A DNA stretch of 64,000 nt, from contig NZ_JAANYN010000007.1 of NCBI RefSeq assembly GCF_011290685.1, positions 62,001 to 126,000 on the forward strand, written 5' to 3'. Position numbers and translations under genes: made by a program. The notes under the pieces are model-generated. The model searched no databases and was not told the DNA's origin. It worked only from the letters and a program-made list of their open reading frames with translations. Below, in pieces: positions 51,568 through 61,890 of this stretch. How positions within the stretch are numbered: position 1 is the stretch's first letter; each line of letters begins with the position of its first letter. The stretch is from Cyclobacterium plantarum. Its GTDB lineage: Bacteria; Bacteroidota; Bacteroidia; Cytophagales; Cyclobacteriaceae.

Positions 51568-52260
51568 ATGAAAAAAAAAATAAAGACACTTTTTGCTCCC
51601 TCTGATGAACCCCGATCCATTGGAGGTAAATTCCGGTTGCGCCGGTTTAGATTTTTTGAAGAGAAATTTTTGGAAACCTTTGAAGGCCAGGAAAAAATAA
51701 AAATTCTGGACGTGGGAGGAACGGAAAATTTTTGGACCAACCATAATTTTATCCTGCCAGAACGGGTCAGCATAACGCTATTAAACCTTGAAAAAGAAAA
51801 AACCAGGCTACAAAATGTAAGTAGTCTTTCCGGGAATGCAACTGATTTATCCCAATTCAAAGACAATTCCTTTGACCTGGTATTCTCAAATTCAGTGATA
51901 GAACACTTGCATACTTTCGAAAACCAGGAAAAAATGGCCCGGGAAATCCTGCGGGTGGGGAAAAACCATTTTGTACAAACCCCCAATAAATATTTCTTTC
52001 TGGAACCACACTATGCCCTGCCATTATTTCAATTTTTCCCCAGCTCAATTGCTTTTTTGGTTTTAACCAAAACCAAGCTAAGCCGGATGCAAAAGTGGGA
52101 ACCAGAGTTTGCAAAAGCCTATTTAAATGAAATCAGACTGCTATCTTTACGTGAAATGAAAGGCTTGTTTCCCCAATCGCAGATTTATTTTGAGAAAGTC
52201 TTTGGGATGAACAAGTCCTTCGTATTCCATACCCTTGGAGCAAAAAAAGACCCGGCTTAG
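51568..52260 (+). CDS. Class I SAM-dependent methyltransferase, opposite strand to its cluster (230 residues)
   Basis: The SAM-binding segment is IKILDVGGTENFW, followed by DLVFSNSVIEHLHTF and VQTPNKYFFLEPHY, as in Methyltransf_11-type enzymes acting on sugars or lipids. It starts MKKKIKTLFAPSDEPRSIGG. It is the only rightward gene inside the exopolysaccharide region, lying between the sugar-phosphate transferase and a glycosyltransferase. It ends in a bidirectional terminator that overlaps its own last codons. Confidence 0.85.
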   Translation: MKKKIKTLFAPSDEPRSIGGKFRLRRFRFFEEKFLETFEGQEKIKILDVGGTENFWTNHNFILPERVSITLLNLEKEKTRLQNVSSLSGNATDLSQFKDNSFDLVFSNSVIEHLHTFENQEKMAREILRVGKNHFVQTPNKYFFLEPHYALPLFQFFPSSIAFLVLTKTKLSRMQKWEPEFAKAYLNEIRLLSLREMKGLFPQSQIYFEKVFGMNKSFVFHTLGAKKDPA

Positions 52261-52273
52261 CCGGGTCTTTTTT
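52242..52273. terminator. Bidirectional terminator overlapping two gene ends
   Basis: GACCCGGC and GCCGGGTC form a perfect 8-pair stem with a TTA loop, with A runs on the left and T on the right. The left arm contains the last sense codons and stop of the methyltransferase gene, and the right T run abuts the stop of the converging glycosyltransferase gene. Confidence 0.88.
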
Positions 52274-53430
52274 CAATAATTGATTTCTACCAAACTTTCT
52301 TTGATTTTCCGTTTACACAGCGATTTGAATAAGTTCTCATATTGGTCTGTAACCGCATCCCAATTGTACTTTTGTGTCAGGCCTTCTCTGGAATGAGTCC
52401 TGAGGTATTCCATTTCATCGGGTGATTTCTCCGCTTTATCAATAATTTTTACAACGGCAGAGGCTTCTTTATCGAAATACCAGCCATATTTACCTTTTTG
52501 CAGCATTTCTTTATTGAACCTGGTGTCCATGGCCAGAATGGCACAGCCAAATCCCAGGGCCTTTAACATGGCAGGATTGGTGCCTCCATATTCGTGCCCG
52601 TGAAAGTAGGCATAACAATTATGATACAAGGCCGCCAGTTGTTCCTGGTCTCTAACATAGCCAGTGAAAACCAGACGCTTGTCCTGAATGCTTTTCATTT
52701 TTTGGGCAAATCTGTCATGGTAAGGCACATCGCCCACAATGACGAGTTTTCGCTTGGAATTGGACCTTACAAAGCCATCTACAATCAAATCCGCATTGTT
52801 GTCAGGAATCAAACGCCCAACAATTAAAAAATAAGATTCTTTTTGCAGGTTCCAGGTTTCTATCAAACTGCTGTCTGACGAGACGTTGGGATTAGCTCCA
52901 TAGGCAATCATCTTAGAAGGAGCATTGAATTTTTCCAGGTAGATTTTTTCCATCTCATCCGAATCCGTGATCAGCTGATCGTAAAGCTTGGTGGCCAGCC
53001 TGGAAGCAAAGAGATAATACCTGGCCCCTAAACCTTTCCACTTGGGCCGCAACCACTCCAGTCCATCTACATTGATGGCAGATGGTTTTCCAAAGATTTT
53101 GGTGAGAATTCCAAATGGTCCATTGGCACTGTTTACTACAAATACCACGTCCACTTTGGAAAAACATACGTGAATCATAGAGAGCAGTGAATTGGTCAAC
53201 TGGCTCAGCGATTTGGTTTCCACACAGGGGACATAGACCAGATTAATGCCATTGACCCGTTTGGGTTTTTGCTCAAACAATGGCGCATGACAATAGACGG
53301 TAACTTCAATGCCTCTTTGTACAAGTCGTTCTCCCATTTCTTTCACAAATGTCTCATACCCTCCGTAAACGTAGGGATATCCCCTTGTACCTACAATCGC
53401 CACATGCAAGGGCTTACTGTTTTTTGACAT
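52273..53430 (-). CDS. Glycosyltransferase family 4 with DUF1972 N-terminus (385 residues)
   Basis: The N-terminal half has the DUF1972 opening VAIVGTRGYPYVYGGYETFV, found in rhamnosyltransferase-like enzymes. The C-terminal GT-B half has YFLIVGRLIPDNNADLIVDG and HGHEYGGTNPAMLKALGFG, where the second Glu-containing motif contacts the nucleotide sugar. The donor is unknown. It starts 18 bases after the previous glycosyltransferase stop and ends at the bidirectional terminator. Confidence 0.9.
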   Translation of the reverse strand: MSKNSKPLHVAIVGTRGYPYVYGGYETFVKEMGERLVQRGIEVTVYCHAPLFEQKPKRVNGINLVYVPCVETKSLSQLTNSLLSMIHVCFSKVDVVFVVNSANGPFGILTKIFGKPSAINVDGLEWLRPKWKGLGARYYLFASRLATKLYDQLITDSDEMEKIYLEKFNAPSKMIAYGANPNVSSDSSLIETWNLQKESYFLIVGRLIPDNNADLIVDGFVRSNSKRKLVIVGDVPYHDRFAQKMKSIQDKRLVFTGYVRDQEQLAALYHNCYAYFHGHEYGGTNPAMLKALGFGCAILAMDTRFNKEMLQKGKYGWYFDKEASAVVKIIDKAEKSPDEMEYLRTHSREGLTQKYNWDAVTDQYENLFKSLCKRKIKESLVEINY

Positions 53431-53448
53431 ACTGTATTTATTTACTTA

Positions 53449-54600
53449 TCAAGAAAAAATTTTTGTTATTTTCTTACCATAAGCCGGTAATGAAAAGTTT
53501 TCTAAAACACTCCTTCTGGCATTTAACCCTATATTTTGAATTTGGTTTATATTATTCACCAACTTTCCCACTTTCCTGGCAGCGGCTGCAGCATTATCCC
53601 AGGGTATATGATAGCCAGATTTTCCTTCCTCAATCATTTCCAGAGCACCTCCATGAGCAGTGGCAAACACAGGTTTGGCAGCAGCCATTGCTTCCAAAAC
53701 AACGGTAGGAAAAGGATCCGGTAAAGTCGAGGGAAGAATAAAAATATCAATGGTAGCCAACACCTGGGAAATGTTTTTCCTAAAACCTAAATTATAAATT
53801 TTATCTTTAAATGTCTTTTCCAAAATCTTTTGTTCTAACCCGTCAAACAAGCACTCTTCACCTGGGAATGCATCTCCAACCAAAAGAAAATGTAAATCTA
53901 AAAACTTTTTGTTTAATTCTTCTGAAATCTCCAAAAAGTATTCCTGACCTTTCCAGCTGTTCACCCTGCCTATCATACCTATGACACATGCGTCTTTCGG
54001 AATGCCCAGCTCTTCCCTTAAATCTTTTGTCTCGTAAAGATAAGGATTATAATCTATCCCGTTATACACCAAATGCAGTTTATTACCAGATATGTACTTC
54101 TCCCAGTGGACTTTAACAGCCTGAGAGACCACAATCACCTTATCTGATCCATTTTCAACCATTTTACCCATCATGGAAGCAAACCAGGCCGGTTTGCCTA
54201 TGATTTCATGAAGGTGCCATATGTGGATATATTTTTTCTTTTTAGCCAGCAAAGCCCCCACCCAGACTGCTGCTGTATTCGAATAAACATGGGTAATACC
54301 ATTGGCATCAGCCAGCGCTGCAAGTGCCTTGTACGCTTTCAACATCACTTTTGACCGGTTTAATAAGCCCCTGGAATTAAAATACTTTCTTCTGATTACG
54401 CCAAGCCGAATGAATTCCACCCTAATCCCCAATTCCTGCAATTGCCCGGACAAAGGCCCTTCTTCTGAAAGTACTACAATCACCTCAATGCCATTTTGCT
54501 GTAAAATGGACGCTGTCAATAAAAAAATCTTACTGGCACCATATACATCAGAAGATCCATGCAGCATCAACACCTTGCTATTTTTCATTTGCTTGCTCAT
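53449..54600 (-). CDS. Glycosyltransferase family 4 (383 residues)
   Basis: A GT-B enzyme with the opening KVLMLHGSSDVYGASKIFL, the donor-domain strand CVIGMIGRVNSWKGQEYFL and the motif LPSTLPDPFPTVVLEAMAAA (EX7E type). This is typical of retaining cytoplasmic enzymes that add sugars to a lipid-linked repeat unit. It starts 10 bases after the methyltransferase stop codon. Confidence 0.9.
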   Translation of the reverse strand: MSKQMKNSKVLMLHGSSDVYGASKIFLLTASILQQNGIEVIVVLSEEGPLSGQLQELGIRVEFIRLGVIRRKYFNSRGLLNRSKVMLKAYKALAALADANGITHVYSNTAAVWVGALLAKKKKYIHIWHLHEIIGKPAWFASMMGKMVENGSDKVIVVSQAVKVHWEKYISGNKLHLVYNGIDYNPYLYETKDLREELGIPKDACVIGMIGRVNSWKGQEYFLEISEELNKKFLDLHFLLVGDAFPGEECLFDGLEQKILEKTFKDKIYNLGFRKNISQVLATIDIFILPSTLPDPFPTVVLEAMAAAKPVFATAHGGALEMIEEGKSGYHIPWDNAAAAARKVGKLVNNINQIQNIGLNARRSVLENFSLPAYGKKITKIFS

Positions 54601-54610
54601 ATACGCAAAT

Positions 54611-55372
54611 TCAATCTCTTCCAGATTTCTTTAGGGCATAAATTGCTCCCAGATGTCCTCCATGATCAGTGAACTCAATATGTACCTGCTTTGAATAACA
54701 GGAAAACAATTCGAATAATTTTTGAGGGGAATAATGGTTCATCTGCATGACCGGCTCGGAACATAACCTGCGGTGTTTCAAACTGGAATAAATAAAATTG
54801 TAGGGTTGAAATTTGGTACGGAGGAAAAAATTTGTGTATGTCTTCCAGGGCAGGCGGTGGCCAAAGGTTACCTGCACCTGCACAATCCCATTCTCCCTGG
54901 TGATTTCCAACAATTGACGCAATAACCCCATCCCTTTCCGGAATTCTATATGCTGGAACACGATATAAGCGTTGACAAAATCAAAAGCAGGGATTCCTTC
55001 CAGGTCCTTTCCATTATAGGTTTTGAAATGCAGGTTGTGCAATCCCATGGAATCCCTGTGCGCATTTGCCCTTGCTATGATGTCTTCGGAAATATCCAAA
55101 CCCCAAACTTCTTGTCGGGTCAATTTTGCAAAGGGTATGGCCAATCTTCCCACCCCGCATCCAAAATCCAGGATATTGCCCTGTGCAATATCTACTCCCA
55201 TCCATTCACTGATTCGTTTTCGGCTTTCTGCTACATATACTTCACCCGTTTCAAAAAACTCCTTCAGACGCTCTTCCGAAAGGCCTTCCATCCGGTATTT
55301 TTCATCCGAAAGCACGCCATAGTAGGGGTCTTTTTCTCCCCATTTCTTCCAATTGCTAATTGATTCCGACAT
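54611..55372 (-). CDS. Class I SAM-dependent methyltransferase (253 residues)
   Basis: The motifs are GNILDFGCGVGRLAIPFAKL (motif I), VWGLDISEDIIARAN (acidic loop) and DFVNAYIVFQHIEFRKG. The start codon overlaps the stop of the acyltransferase by one base. Probably a sugar methyltransferase of the polymer pathway; the target is inference from context. Confidence 0.87.
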   Translation of the reverse strand: MSESISNWKKWGEKDPYYGVLSDEKYRMEGLSEERLKEFFETGEVYVAESRKRISEWMGVDIAQGNILDFGCGVGRLAIPFAKLTRQEVWGLDISEDIIARANAHRDSMGLHNLHFKTYNGKDLEGIPAFDFVNAYIVFQHIEFRKGMGLLRQLLEITRENGIVQVQVTFGHRLPWKTYTNFFLRTKFQPYNFIYSSLKHRRLCSEPVMQMNHYSPQKLFELFSCYSKQVHIEFTDHGGHLGAIYALKKSGRD

Positions 55373-56073
55373 TACCTTGTTTTAATTACCTTGGCGGGAT
55401 TTCCAGCTACCACACTATAAGGAGGCACATCCCTTGTCACAATGCTGCCTGCCGCCACCACGGACCCCTTGCCTATGGTTACACCTGCAAGGATAACTGC
55501 ATGGGAGGCAATCCAGCAATCGTCTTCAATAATGACAAAAGAACGGTCAACACCCTGCTCAATCATGGGCCTGCCGGTATCTTTAAATACATGGTTCTCC
55601 GAATAAATACTTACTCTGGGTGACATCATGACATTGTTTCCAATTTCTATGTATCCCGAACAGCCGATGTAGGCATAAGGCCCGATGCTGGAATGATCCC
55701 CCACCTTTAACCCCAGGCCTGGTTCTCCGCCATACAGGTTGGTGGGGCGAATAATCGCATATGAACCCACCGTAACCTTATCTCCAAAAACGATCCCCTT
55801 TTGGGACAAACAGTTGATTTCACAGTGATCCTGAGCGACAAAATTTTTGCCCACCGTAAAATACCGGGCCTGACGAATGCTGACTCCCTTTCCAATCAAA
55901 AGCAGCCCTCTGGCAGATTTCATTCGCCACCTCAACCACAAGCCCCTTACCCACCAAATTCCCATCCTGCACAAAACGGCCAAAACCGATATACTGTCCC
56001 ATCCCGGTCCGAAACGATCCGATAAATCCATACCGGATATTCTGGAAATAACTTTTCCGGCAAAATTACCCAT
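55372..56073 (-). CDS. Hexapeptide-repeat acyltransferase (233 residues)
   Basis: A left-handed beta-helix with hexapeptide turns ([33 protein letters not shown]) ends in the family signature [19 protein letters not shown] and [20 protein letters not shown]. The His in SENHVF is the usual catalytic base. It transfers acetyl or a similar group to a sugar. The ATG at 56071-56073 overlaps the end of the upstream glycosyltransferase by 8 bases; a start at 56160 would lie deep inside that gene and is rejected. Confidence 0.88.
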   Translation of the reverse strand: MGNFAGKVISRISGMDLSDRFGPGWDSISVLAVLCRMGIWWVRGLWLRWRMKSARGLLLIGKGVSIRQARYFTVGKNFVAQDHCEINCLSQKGIVFGDKVTVGSYAIIRPTNLYGGEPGLGLKVGDHSSIGPYAYIGCSGYIEIGNNVMMSPRVSIYSENHVFKDTGRPMIEQGVDRSFVIIEDDCWIASHAVILAGVTIGKGSVVAAGSIVTRDVPPYSVVAGNPAKVIKTR

Positions 56074-57196
56074 GAAGTATCCTTTTGAAATATTCCTGCA
56101 AAGATAGAAAAAACTTTTCCCCGGAAAATTGCTCCAGCCTTTGTGTACCCAATGCAGCAAGCTTCTCCCTTAATTTCTCATCTCCGGCCAGGAGCTTCAG
56201 GGCTTTTGCAAAATCTTCCGGAAGAAAGGATTTGCTACAACAAACCGCAGGACCACCGACTTCCTGCAGGGCACCCTGAGGCCCTATGATTACCGGAAGA
56301 CCATAAGCAAAAGCTTCCAATACAGGAAGACCAAAGCCTTCATTCCGGGATGGAAAAACATAGGCCAAAGCATTTTGGTAGTATTTTGACAAGGTATCCT
56401 GCGACACATACCCAGGTAAAATCACCTTTTTCTCCAGCCCCAGTTCTTTTATTTGTTCCATCATTTCATCGAATGCATCCAAAGTAGCCCTTGGAGCCCT
56501 TTGCCCTACCAACACCAGCTGGTAATCTTTATCCGCCTGCTCTGAAAAGAGTGCAAAAGCTTTGATCAATGTGTTGAGATTTTTCCTTTTTTCCATTACC
56601 CCTACATGCAAAAAATAGGGCTTTGTCTGAGGAGAAGCTACATGGGCATTCCTGCTACGGTGAGGCATATCCAGACCAGTAGGAATGGCGGTAATGGGCT
56701 GTGCACTTTTCAAATATTGTGCGATTTGGCTTTTTGCAAAATGGCTTACCGTAAGGATATGGGCACCCTTTTGAACACTTTTGGTCAATAGATACAGGTA
56801 AATCTTTCTCCACAAAGGATGGTAGTGCCCTGGACTCTCCCAAAAAAAAGCATCATGGATCACAGAAACCCGTTCACCCCTGCTTCCTAATGGCGAAAGA
56901 AAATCAGGAGAGAAAACCAAATCTGATTTAAACCAATAACTCAATACTGGCAAAACGATCAATTTATGTGAAAAATACCTGAGTTGAAACAGCCAGTTTT
57001 TCCACCTTGCAGTTTTGCCTTTAAAAAATGACTGATTCCTTAATTTTCCGGGGGAAGGATAAACGATAAACTGAAAGGTCTCCCCCCGGTAAGATTCAAT
57101 CTGATCGAGCAAACTTTCGATATAAGTCTTGATACCGGTCTGGGCCAGGCGCAGAAAAAAAATATCCACCAGAATGATTTTTCTTTTCTCCTTCAT
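56066..57196 (-). CDS. Glycosyltransferase family 4, mannosyltransferase-like (376 residues)
   Basis: The opening [20 protein letters not shown] and [18 protein letters not shown] match MtfB/RfaB-like mannosyltransferases. The donor domain shows [20 protein letters not shown] and the EX7E motif in [20 protein letters not shown]. The gene overlaps neighbours at both ends (one base with the polymerase stop, 8 bases with the acyltransferase start), which supports translational coupling. Confidence 0.9.
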   Translation of the reverse strand: MKEKRKIILVDIFFLRLAQTGIKTYIESLLDQIESYRGETFQFIVYPSPGKLRNQSFFKGKTARWKNWLFQLRYFSHKLIVLPVLSYWFKSDLVFSPDFLSPLGSRGERVSVIHDAFFWESPGHYHPLWRKIYLYLLTKSVQKGAHILTVSHFAKSQIAQYLKSAQPITAIPTGLDMPHRSRNAHVASPQTKPYFLHVGVMEKRKNLNTLIKAFALFSEQADKDYQLVLVGQRAPRATLDAFDEMMEQIKELGLEKKVILPGYVSQDTLSKYYQNALAYVFPSRNEGFGLPVLEAFAYGLPVIIGPQGALQEVGGPAVCCSKSFLPEDFAKALKLLAGDEKLREKLAALGTQRLEQFSGEKFFLSLQEYFKRILHG

Positions 57197-58611
57197 CAGC
57201 TGCTTAATTGTACCGTCTGACTGTCTTTGCTGCTAAAAAGCCCGTTATAGGCTGTAAGGGTGTACCCCATCATCCACCAGGTGGTAAGTGAAACATAGGC
57301 ATACAACTCGGCATTTGCCGTAAACAATGGCAACAAAAGACCAAATTTAGTAGTTGCTGCCACAAAAGCTACTCTGGCTACACTGCTATCCCTGCTGTGC
57401 CTGAAAACAAGAAGGCTTTTGTAAATCCCAATGCCCAAAACAAGGATATACAGCATCATTCCCAATACGCCCAACTGCACTCCGTAGATTAAAAATTGGT
57501 TTTCCCCACCTACCCGGACTTCATCTTCCACGCTTCCCGTATTGCCGCTCATGGCCAAACCCAGACCTTCAGGGTTGGCTATCATGGCATCCAGGGCCAA
57601 AAACCACTCCACCAAGTGACCTACACTGGAAGCATTTTGAAAGGTGATGGTATCATAAACGAAGTAGTAAAAATCCTCGGAAGCAAAATACAGTACATAA
57701 ATAAAGAAAAGGAACAACATCATAGCACCCAGGGCCAATAGGCGGTACAACCTGAATACCAGGGCAACGAAAAACAACATCACAAAGAAGGCACCGAAAG
57801 CGGCCCGGGAAGCGGAAAAAAACAAACTTCCCAATGCTGCTGCCATAACCAGTAAATAAAACCAGCTCTCTGCTCTGTTCCTGCTGAGGTACCAGATCAA
57901 TCCTGTGGCAAAGGCCAGCAAGCTTGAACTGGCCATCTCCAGTGGATCTGAGAAAAAAGAAGCCAGACGCATTCCAGTGGTCTGGGTTTCAAATGTCCAG
58001 GACAAGCCGTAATTACCAGAAGGTGCTATGTCGTTAATGGCAAAATTGAAAAGCGCATATCCTGTCAGGTTTTGAAAATGGATGCCTATGACTGTTTCCA
58101 CCACATTCAGGCAAAAAGCAGCAATAGCTATCACCATAATGCATTTAAATACCAGGTCGATTTTTCGGGAATCAAAATGGGTGTTTCTACCCAGAAAATA
58201 AAAAGCTCCTATGAGCAGCGTATTCTTAAGATAAAGCAGTTTATTCAAAAAAGTGGCTTCGCCCAGCGGTAAAAACAAATAAATGGTGGCCAAACCAAAA
58301 AAAGCCATAAACAGTTTATCTACTGTATTTAGCCTGAAAGGGTATAACCAGAAATCCTTTTGGTAAAACAAAAAACCCAGCAATGCCATCAAAAGGAGCA
58401 ACTCTTTAACATATTGGAACAGCGCTACCACAACTTCCGAACCGGTAGCCTGATAGACTATGCTCAAAATGGAAATATAAAAAGGCAGAAAAAGAATCAT
58501 GAAGAAAATGATGAATTCCCATTCTCCCTCAAACACTATTTTCTTGATTGTCACATAAAGCAACATCGAGACATACACCACCACCAATAAAAATAAAATA
58601 TAGGCCATCAT
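57196..58611 (-). CDS. Wzy/O-antigen-ligase-like polymerase (471 residues)
   Basis: An integral membrane protein with about ten to twelve hydrophobic helices and a large periplasmic loop (about residues 205-235 and 330-370), as in O-antigen polymerases/ligases. The segment SASRAAFGAFFVMLFFVALV carries the conserved SRxA. The ATG at 58609-58611 overlaps the stop of the upstream glycosyltransferase (ATGATG). The open frame to 58767 lies inside that gene and is rejected. It probably polymerises the flipped repeat units in the periplasm. Confidence 0.85.
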   Translation of the reverse strand: MMAYILFLLVVVYVSMLLYVTIKKIVFEGEWEFIIFFMILFLPFYISILSIVYQATGSEVVVALFQYVKELLLLMALLGFLFYQKDFWLYPFRLNTVDKLFMAFFGLATIYLFLPLGEATFLNKLLYLKNTLLIGAFYFLGRNTHFDSRKIDLVFKCIMVIAIAAFCLNVVETVIGIHFQNLTGYALFNFAINDIAPSGNYGLSWTFETQTTGMRLASFFSDPLEMASSSLLAFATGLIWYLSRNRAESWFYLLVMAAALGSLFFSASRAAFGAFFVMLFFVALVFRLYRLLALGAMMLFLFFIYVLYFASEDFYYFVYDTITFQNASSVGHLVEWFLALDAMIANPEGLGLAMSGNTGSVEDEVRVGGENQFLIYGVQLGVLGMMLYILVLGIGIYKSLLVFRHSRDSSVARVAFVAATTKFGLLLPLFTANAELYAYVSLTTWWMMGYTLTAYNGLFSSKDSQTVQLSS

Positions 58612-59513
58612 GCTTCCTTCTTCAATAAGGTATTCATTCCTGCCATAAGCCCATCCAAAATCGCTTTGCGTTTCAATTTGCGGTTTTTTACAGTAAAATG
58701 GACCAGCATCAAACCAAATATCAGGAAATGAACCGGCCAGGACAACCAGGTTATGGGATGCCTGCAATATTTCCGCAACTGGAAAATCTGGTTCCTTACA
58801 TTTAGAAAATGAACTTTGGGGCTCAAAAAGCCTTCATTTCCTTTATTTTTGCTTTTGGATGCCGCTCCAGCTTCATGATAAATGATTGACCCTGGATGGA
58901 CTTTAAGCAAATAGCCGGCTTTCCTCATCCGAAGCGACCAGTCCACATCTTCGAAATAAGCAAAATACCTTTCATCCAAAAGACCTATTTCCTCCAAAAC
59001 GGACGACCTTACCAAAATGGCGCAACCAGTAATCCAATCGGTGAGATAGGGAGCATTTCCTTTTGGTTTAAGTTTGGTCTGGGAAAAACCAATCCAGGAA
59101 TGGTACCTGCCACCCGCATTCCAAAGGACATTCTTGTCATTCAGGAAATAAATCAAGGGTTGAATGGCGGCAGTCCGACTGCTGGCTTCCATTTCCTCCA
59201 GCAGGGGTTCCCAAAAGCCGGGCGCTATTTCTGTGTCGTTGTTTAGCAACATGATATAGCGATACCCTTGGTTAACCGCCAAACGCATGCCTACGTTATT
59301 TCCTCCGGTAAAGCCCAGGTTTTGTTGATTTTGCAGCAGCTGAACAGTAGGAAAATGTTCTGCTATGGACTTGGGAGAGCCATCTTCAGATCCATTATCC
59401 ACAAGGATAACATCTTCCATAGGAAAACCAGCTTCCTGAAGAGATTGAAGACAAGCCCGGGTATATACCCAGCCATTCCAATTAAGTATGATGATGGCGG
59501 CCGAACAGGACAT
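58608..59513 (-). CDS. Glycosyltransferase family 2 (301 residues)
   Basis: A GT-A enzyme of the rhamnosyltransferase-like group. It shows AAIIILNWNGWVYTRACLQS, VILVDNGSEDGSP, the DxD-like LLNNDTEI and the acceptor-site motif FAYFEDVDWSLRMRKAGY. A C-terminal hydrophobic stretch (WLSWPVHFLIFGLMLVHF) may touch the membrane. The start may be Met at 59513 (MSCSAAII) or four codons earlier at 59525; either overlaps the flippase gene by more than 30 bases. Confidence 0.9.
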   Translation of the reverse strand: MSCSAAIIILNWNGWVYTRACLQSLQEAGFPMEDVILVDNGSEDGSPKSIAEHFPTVQLLQNQQNLGFTGGNNVGMRLAVNQGYRYIMLLNNDTEIAPGFWEPLLEEMEASSRTAAIQPLIYFLNDKNVLWNAGGRYHSWIGFSQTKLKPKGNAPYLTDWITGCAILVRSSVLEEIGLLDERYFAYFEDVDWSLRMRKAGYLLKVHPGSIIYHEAGAASKSKNKGNEGFLSPKVHFLNVRNQIFQLRKYCRHPITWLSWPVHFLIFGLMLVHFTVKNRKLKRKAILDGLMAGMNTLLKKEA

Positions 59514-60798
59514 TGTAAAATTCAATTATTGCTTGAGGCTGGTGTTTGTAAAGCAAATAGGAAGTGCTGATATAGGCTACCAATTCAGTGGAAATTAGTG
59601 CCAATGCCAGACCGGTTCCCCCAAATACCTTTGCGAGAAAAATGGCCGCTAGCAACATGTACAAGCAAAAAACCCATGTAGCATGCAAAAGAATTACCTT
59701 TTGGTCCATTGCCAGAATAACCAACATGTTGCCAATATTCAAGGCAGCCAGGAAAGGTAAAAAAGCCAAAATCTTAAGAAACAAAACCGATTCCTCCAAC
59801 ACATTTCCAGCCATTACCTTAATGATAAAGGGTGCCAGATAAAATACAGTCAGGCTGATAAGCAGGTTGAGCAACAATGATGACCACTGGACTTTTTTCA
59901 AGAACGGATAAAATTTTTCGGGCTCATTGGCAAAAAGCACGCTTGCCCTGGGATAGGCTGACTGGGTAATCAGGGCAGGTGCTATCCGCAAAACCATGCC
60001 TATACGTTCGGCCATCCCATATAGCCCCAAAATCTGAGCAGAAGCGAAAAAACTCAGAATGATCACACCCCCATTTACAGCAACATGAGCTGTCAAAGAA
60101 GAGAAAAAAAGTTGAATATTCTTCCTCCATGAATTCCAAATATGGGAGAATTTTGGCCATGAAATCTGAATGTTCATTCCAAAACAGATATAAACAATTA
60201 AACCCAGATTAGCTATTAAAGCCGTTGAGCCCAATAAGAAATTGGCCAAAAAACTATCTGAGGGCTCTTTGATAAATGCTGTCAATAACAACAGGTAAAC
60301 CAGCTTGCTGAAAATATTGGCTATAGAAACCCAATGAAGGCTTTCTCTTCCCTGAAAGAACCAGACCAGGGTAGTGGCCTCAGCAAACAATAAAATTGTA
60401 GACCAGCACAGTATCACCCAATAGTCCCCAAAAAAGCCGAAAATAAAACCCAGGATTGCAATCATCAAGAAAGCAAACAGGGCCAGGGTCAGTTTACTCC
60501 AAAGAATTTCGGAAAAACGCTCACCCATAACCGAAACACTCCCCCCGCTCAAGGCAATGTCTCTGGGACCGCTGAGGTTATAGCCATAACTTACCATCAC
60601 ATTAAAAAGTAAGATTACAGAAAAGGAGAGATTTACCAAACCAAATTCAGCCACACCTATGGAGCGGATCAGCAAGGGCATGGCCAGCAAGGAAACCAGG
60701 ATATTGGAAGACTGGATCAGGAAGAGAAAAAAGAAATTCCTGATAGACTTGTGTCTGATAAAAGAAAGAAAAGAAAGCTGTTTGATTCTTTCAAGCAT
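59482..60798 (-). CDS. Wzx-type polysaccharide flippase (438 residues)
   Basis: Twelve or more hydrophobic helices of the MATE/Wzx type. The N-terminal NFFFLFLIQSSNILVSLLAMPLL and RSIGVAEFGLVNLSFSVILL match polysaccharide flippases. It moves lipid-linked repeat units across the inner membrane. It starts 15 bases after the chain-length gene stop and overlaps the following glycosyltransferase gene. Confidence 0.9.
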   Translation of the reverse strand: MLERIKQLSFLSFIRHKSIRNFFFLFLIQSSNILVSLLAMPLLIRSIGVAEFGLVNLSFSVILLFNVMVSYGYNLSGPRDIALSGGSVSVMGERFSEILWSKLTLALFAFLMIAILGFIFGFFGDYWVILCWSTILLFAEATTLVWFFQGRESLHWVSIANIFSKLVYLLLLTAFIKEPSDSFLANFLLGSTALIANLGLIVYICFGMNIQISWPKFSHIWNSWRKNIQLFFSSLTAHVAVNGGVIILSFFASAQILGLYGMAERIGMVLRIAPALITQSAYPRASVLFANEPEKFYPFLKKVQWSSLLLNLLISLTVFYLAPFIIKVMAGNVLEESVLFLKILAFLPFLAALNIGNMLVILAMDQKVILLHATWVFCLYMLLAAIFLAKVFGGTGLALALISTELVAYISTSYLLYKHQPQAIIEFYNVLFGRHHHT

Positions 60799-60813
60799 AG
60801 AAAAAAGGCAATC

Positions 60814-61890
60814 TTATTGCTTCAAATGCCTGAAATACATCGTTTTTAAATAAACCCAGACTAAAGCCAAAATAAAAAAGAATACCGCTCCCAGAACAAT
60901 ACCGGTCAGTATTTTAATTTCTGACTGCTCAAGTGGATAACGGGGCTTGTCTATGATCTGGATCAATGGCGTGTTATTTCTGTGGTTGATTTTGGCTATT
61001 TCCAGGTTTTTCACTACCTCTTCATATACTGCCGCAGCAGCCTGTATATCAATTTGCAGTTGCTTTGAGACAACCATTCCTTCCTGAAGCAGGGGGTTTG
61101 GATTGGGCACATTATCCTGAAACCGGGCCAGGTCCTTAATTTTATCATCAAGAACTGTTCTGACACTATCTGCCTGGTTTTGAAGTACCCGTAAGTTTTC
61201 CGCCGTCTTTTTTGTCTTCGTTCTCAGGTAAAAATCATTCACTGTTTCTACCAGATTTTCATTAAACACCTTTGCAAAAGGCTGGTCCTTTGAGGAAATG
61301 GTAACTTTGATGATATTCAGCTTGCGGTCGGGTTTATCCACCATCAGGTTTTCCTTTCGGATCAATTTCACCACTTCTCTGAGCACACTATCCTGCTGTA
61401 TGGAAAAATCTTCTCTATTCAGAGAAAAGTCCAGGGCATCAAAATCCACTTCTTTTTCCCACTTTTCATCCAGTTCATGAAAACTAATAAACCTTTCCAC
61501 CAGCAACTGCCCTCCTGCGCTGGTATCAAAGGCTGCCAGCAGGGTATTGGACAACATGGCGTCCGAGCGGTACAGTTCCATAATATTATCCCCTTTAAAG
61601 AGCCCGCTTTCAGAGCCAATTGAACCAAGGTTTAAACCCAGCATAGAGGCAATTCCCGAAATATTTCCCAAACCAGCCATATCTGACTGTTCCAGTACAA
61701 ATGTGGTATCGGCATGGTAAACTGGCTTTTTTACGAGGGCAACAAGCAAGCCCAGCATTATACCAATCAAAACAAAAACAAGGAAGGTTCTGTAATGACG
61801 GATAAACACCATCAACCATTGACGTAGCCTGATCACAAGTTCCCTGAAGGTAATTTTATCATCCAAAATGTGGGGGTTCTCCTGCATCAT
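60814..61890 (-). CDS. Wzz-type chain-length determinant protein (358 residues)
   Basis: Two membrane segments (about 37-57 and 325-347) flank a periplasmic region with coiled-coil helices (TAENLRVLQNQADSVRTVLD), as in Wzz/Wzc N-terminal proteins. The second lies after the proline-containing PRYPLEQSEI. No tyrosine-kinase domain is attached. The start ATG at 61888-61890 overlaps the TGA of the exporter gene by one base; an additional TTG at 61893 is unlikely. It controls polymer length with Wzy and connects to the SLBB exporter. Confidence 0.88.
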   Translation of the reverse strand: MMQENPHILDDKITFRELVIRLRQWLMVFIRHYRTFLVFVLIGIMLGLLVALVKKPVYHADTTFVLEQSDMAGLGNISGIASMLGLNLGSIGSESGLFKGDNIMELYRSDAMLSNTLLAAFDTSAGGQLLVERFISFHELDEKWEKEVDFDALDFSLNREDFSIQQDSVLREVVKLIRKENLMVDKPDRKLNIIKVTISSKDQPFAKVFNENLVETVNDFYLRTKTKKTAENLRVLQNQADSVRTVLDDKIKDLARFQDNVPNPNPLLQEGMVVSKQLQIDIQAAAAVYEEVVKNLEIAKINHRNNTPLIQIIDKPRYPLEQSEIKILTGIVLGAVFFFILALVWVYLKTMYFRHLKQ

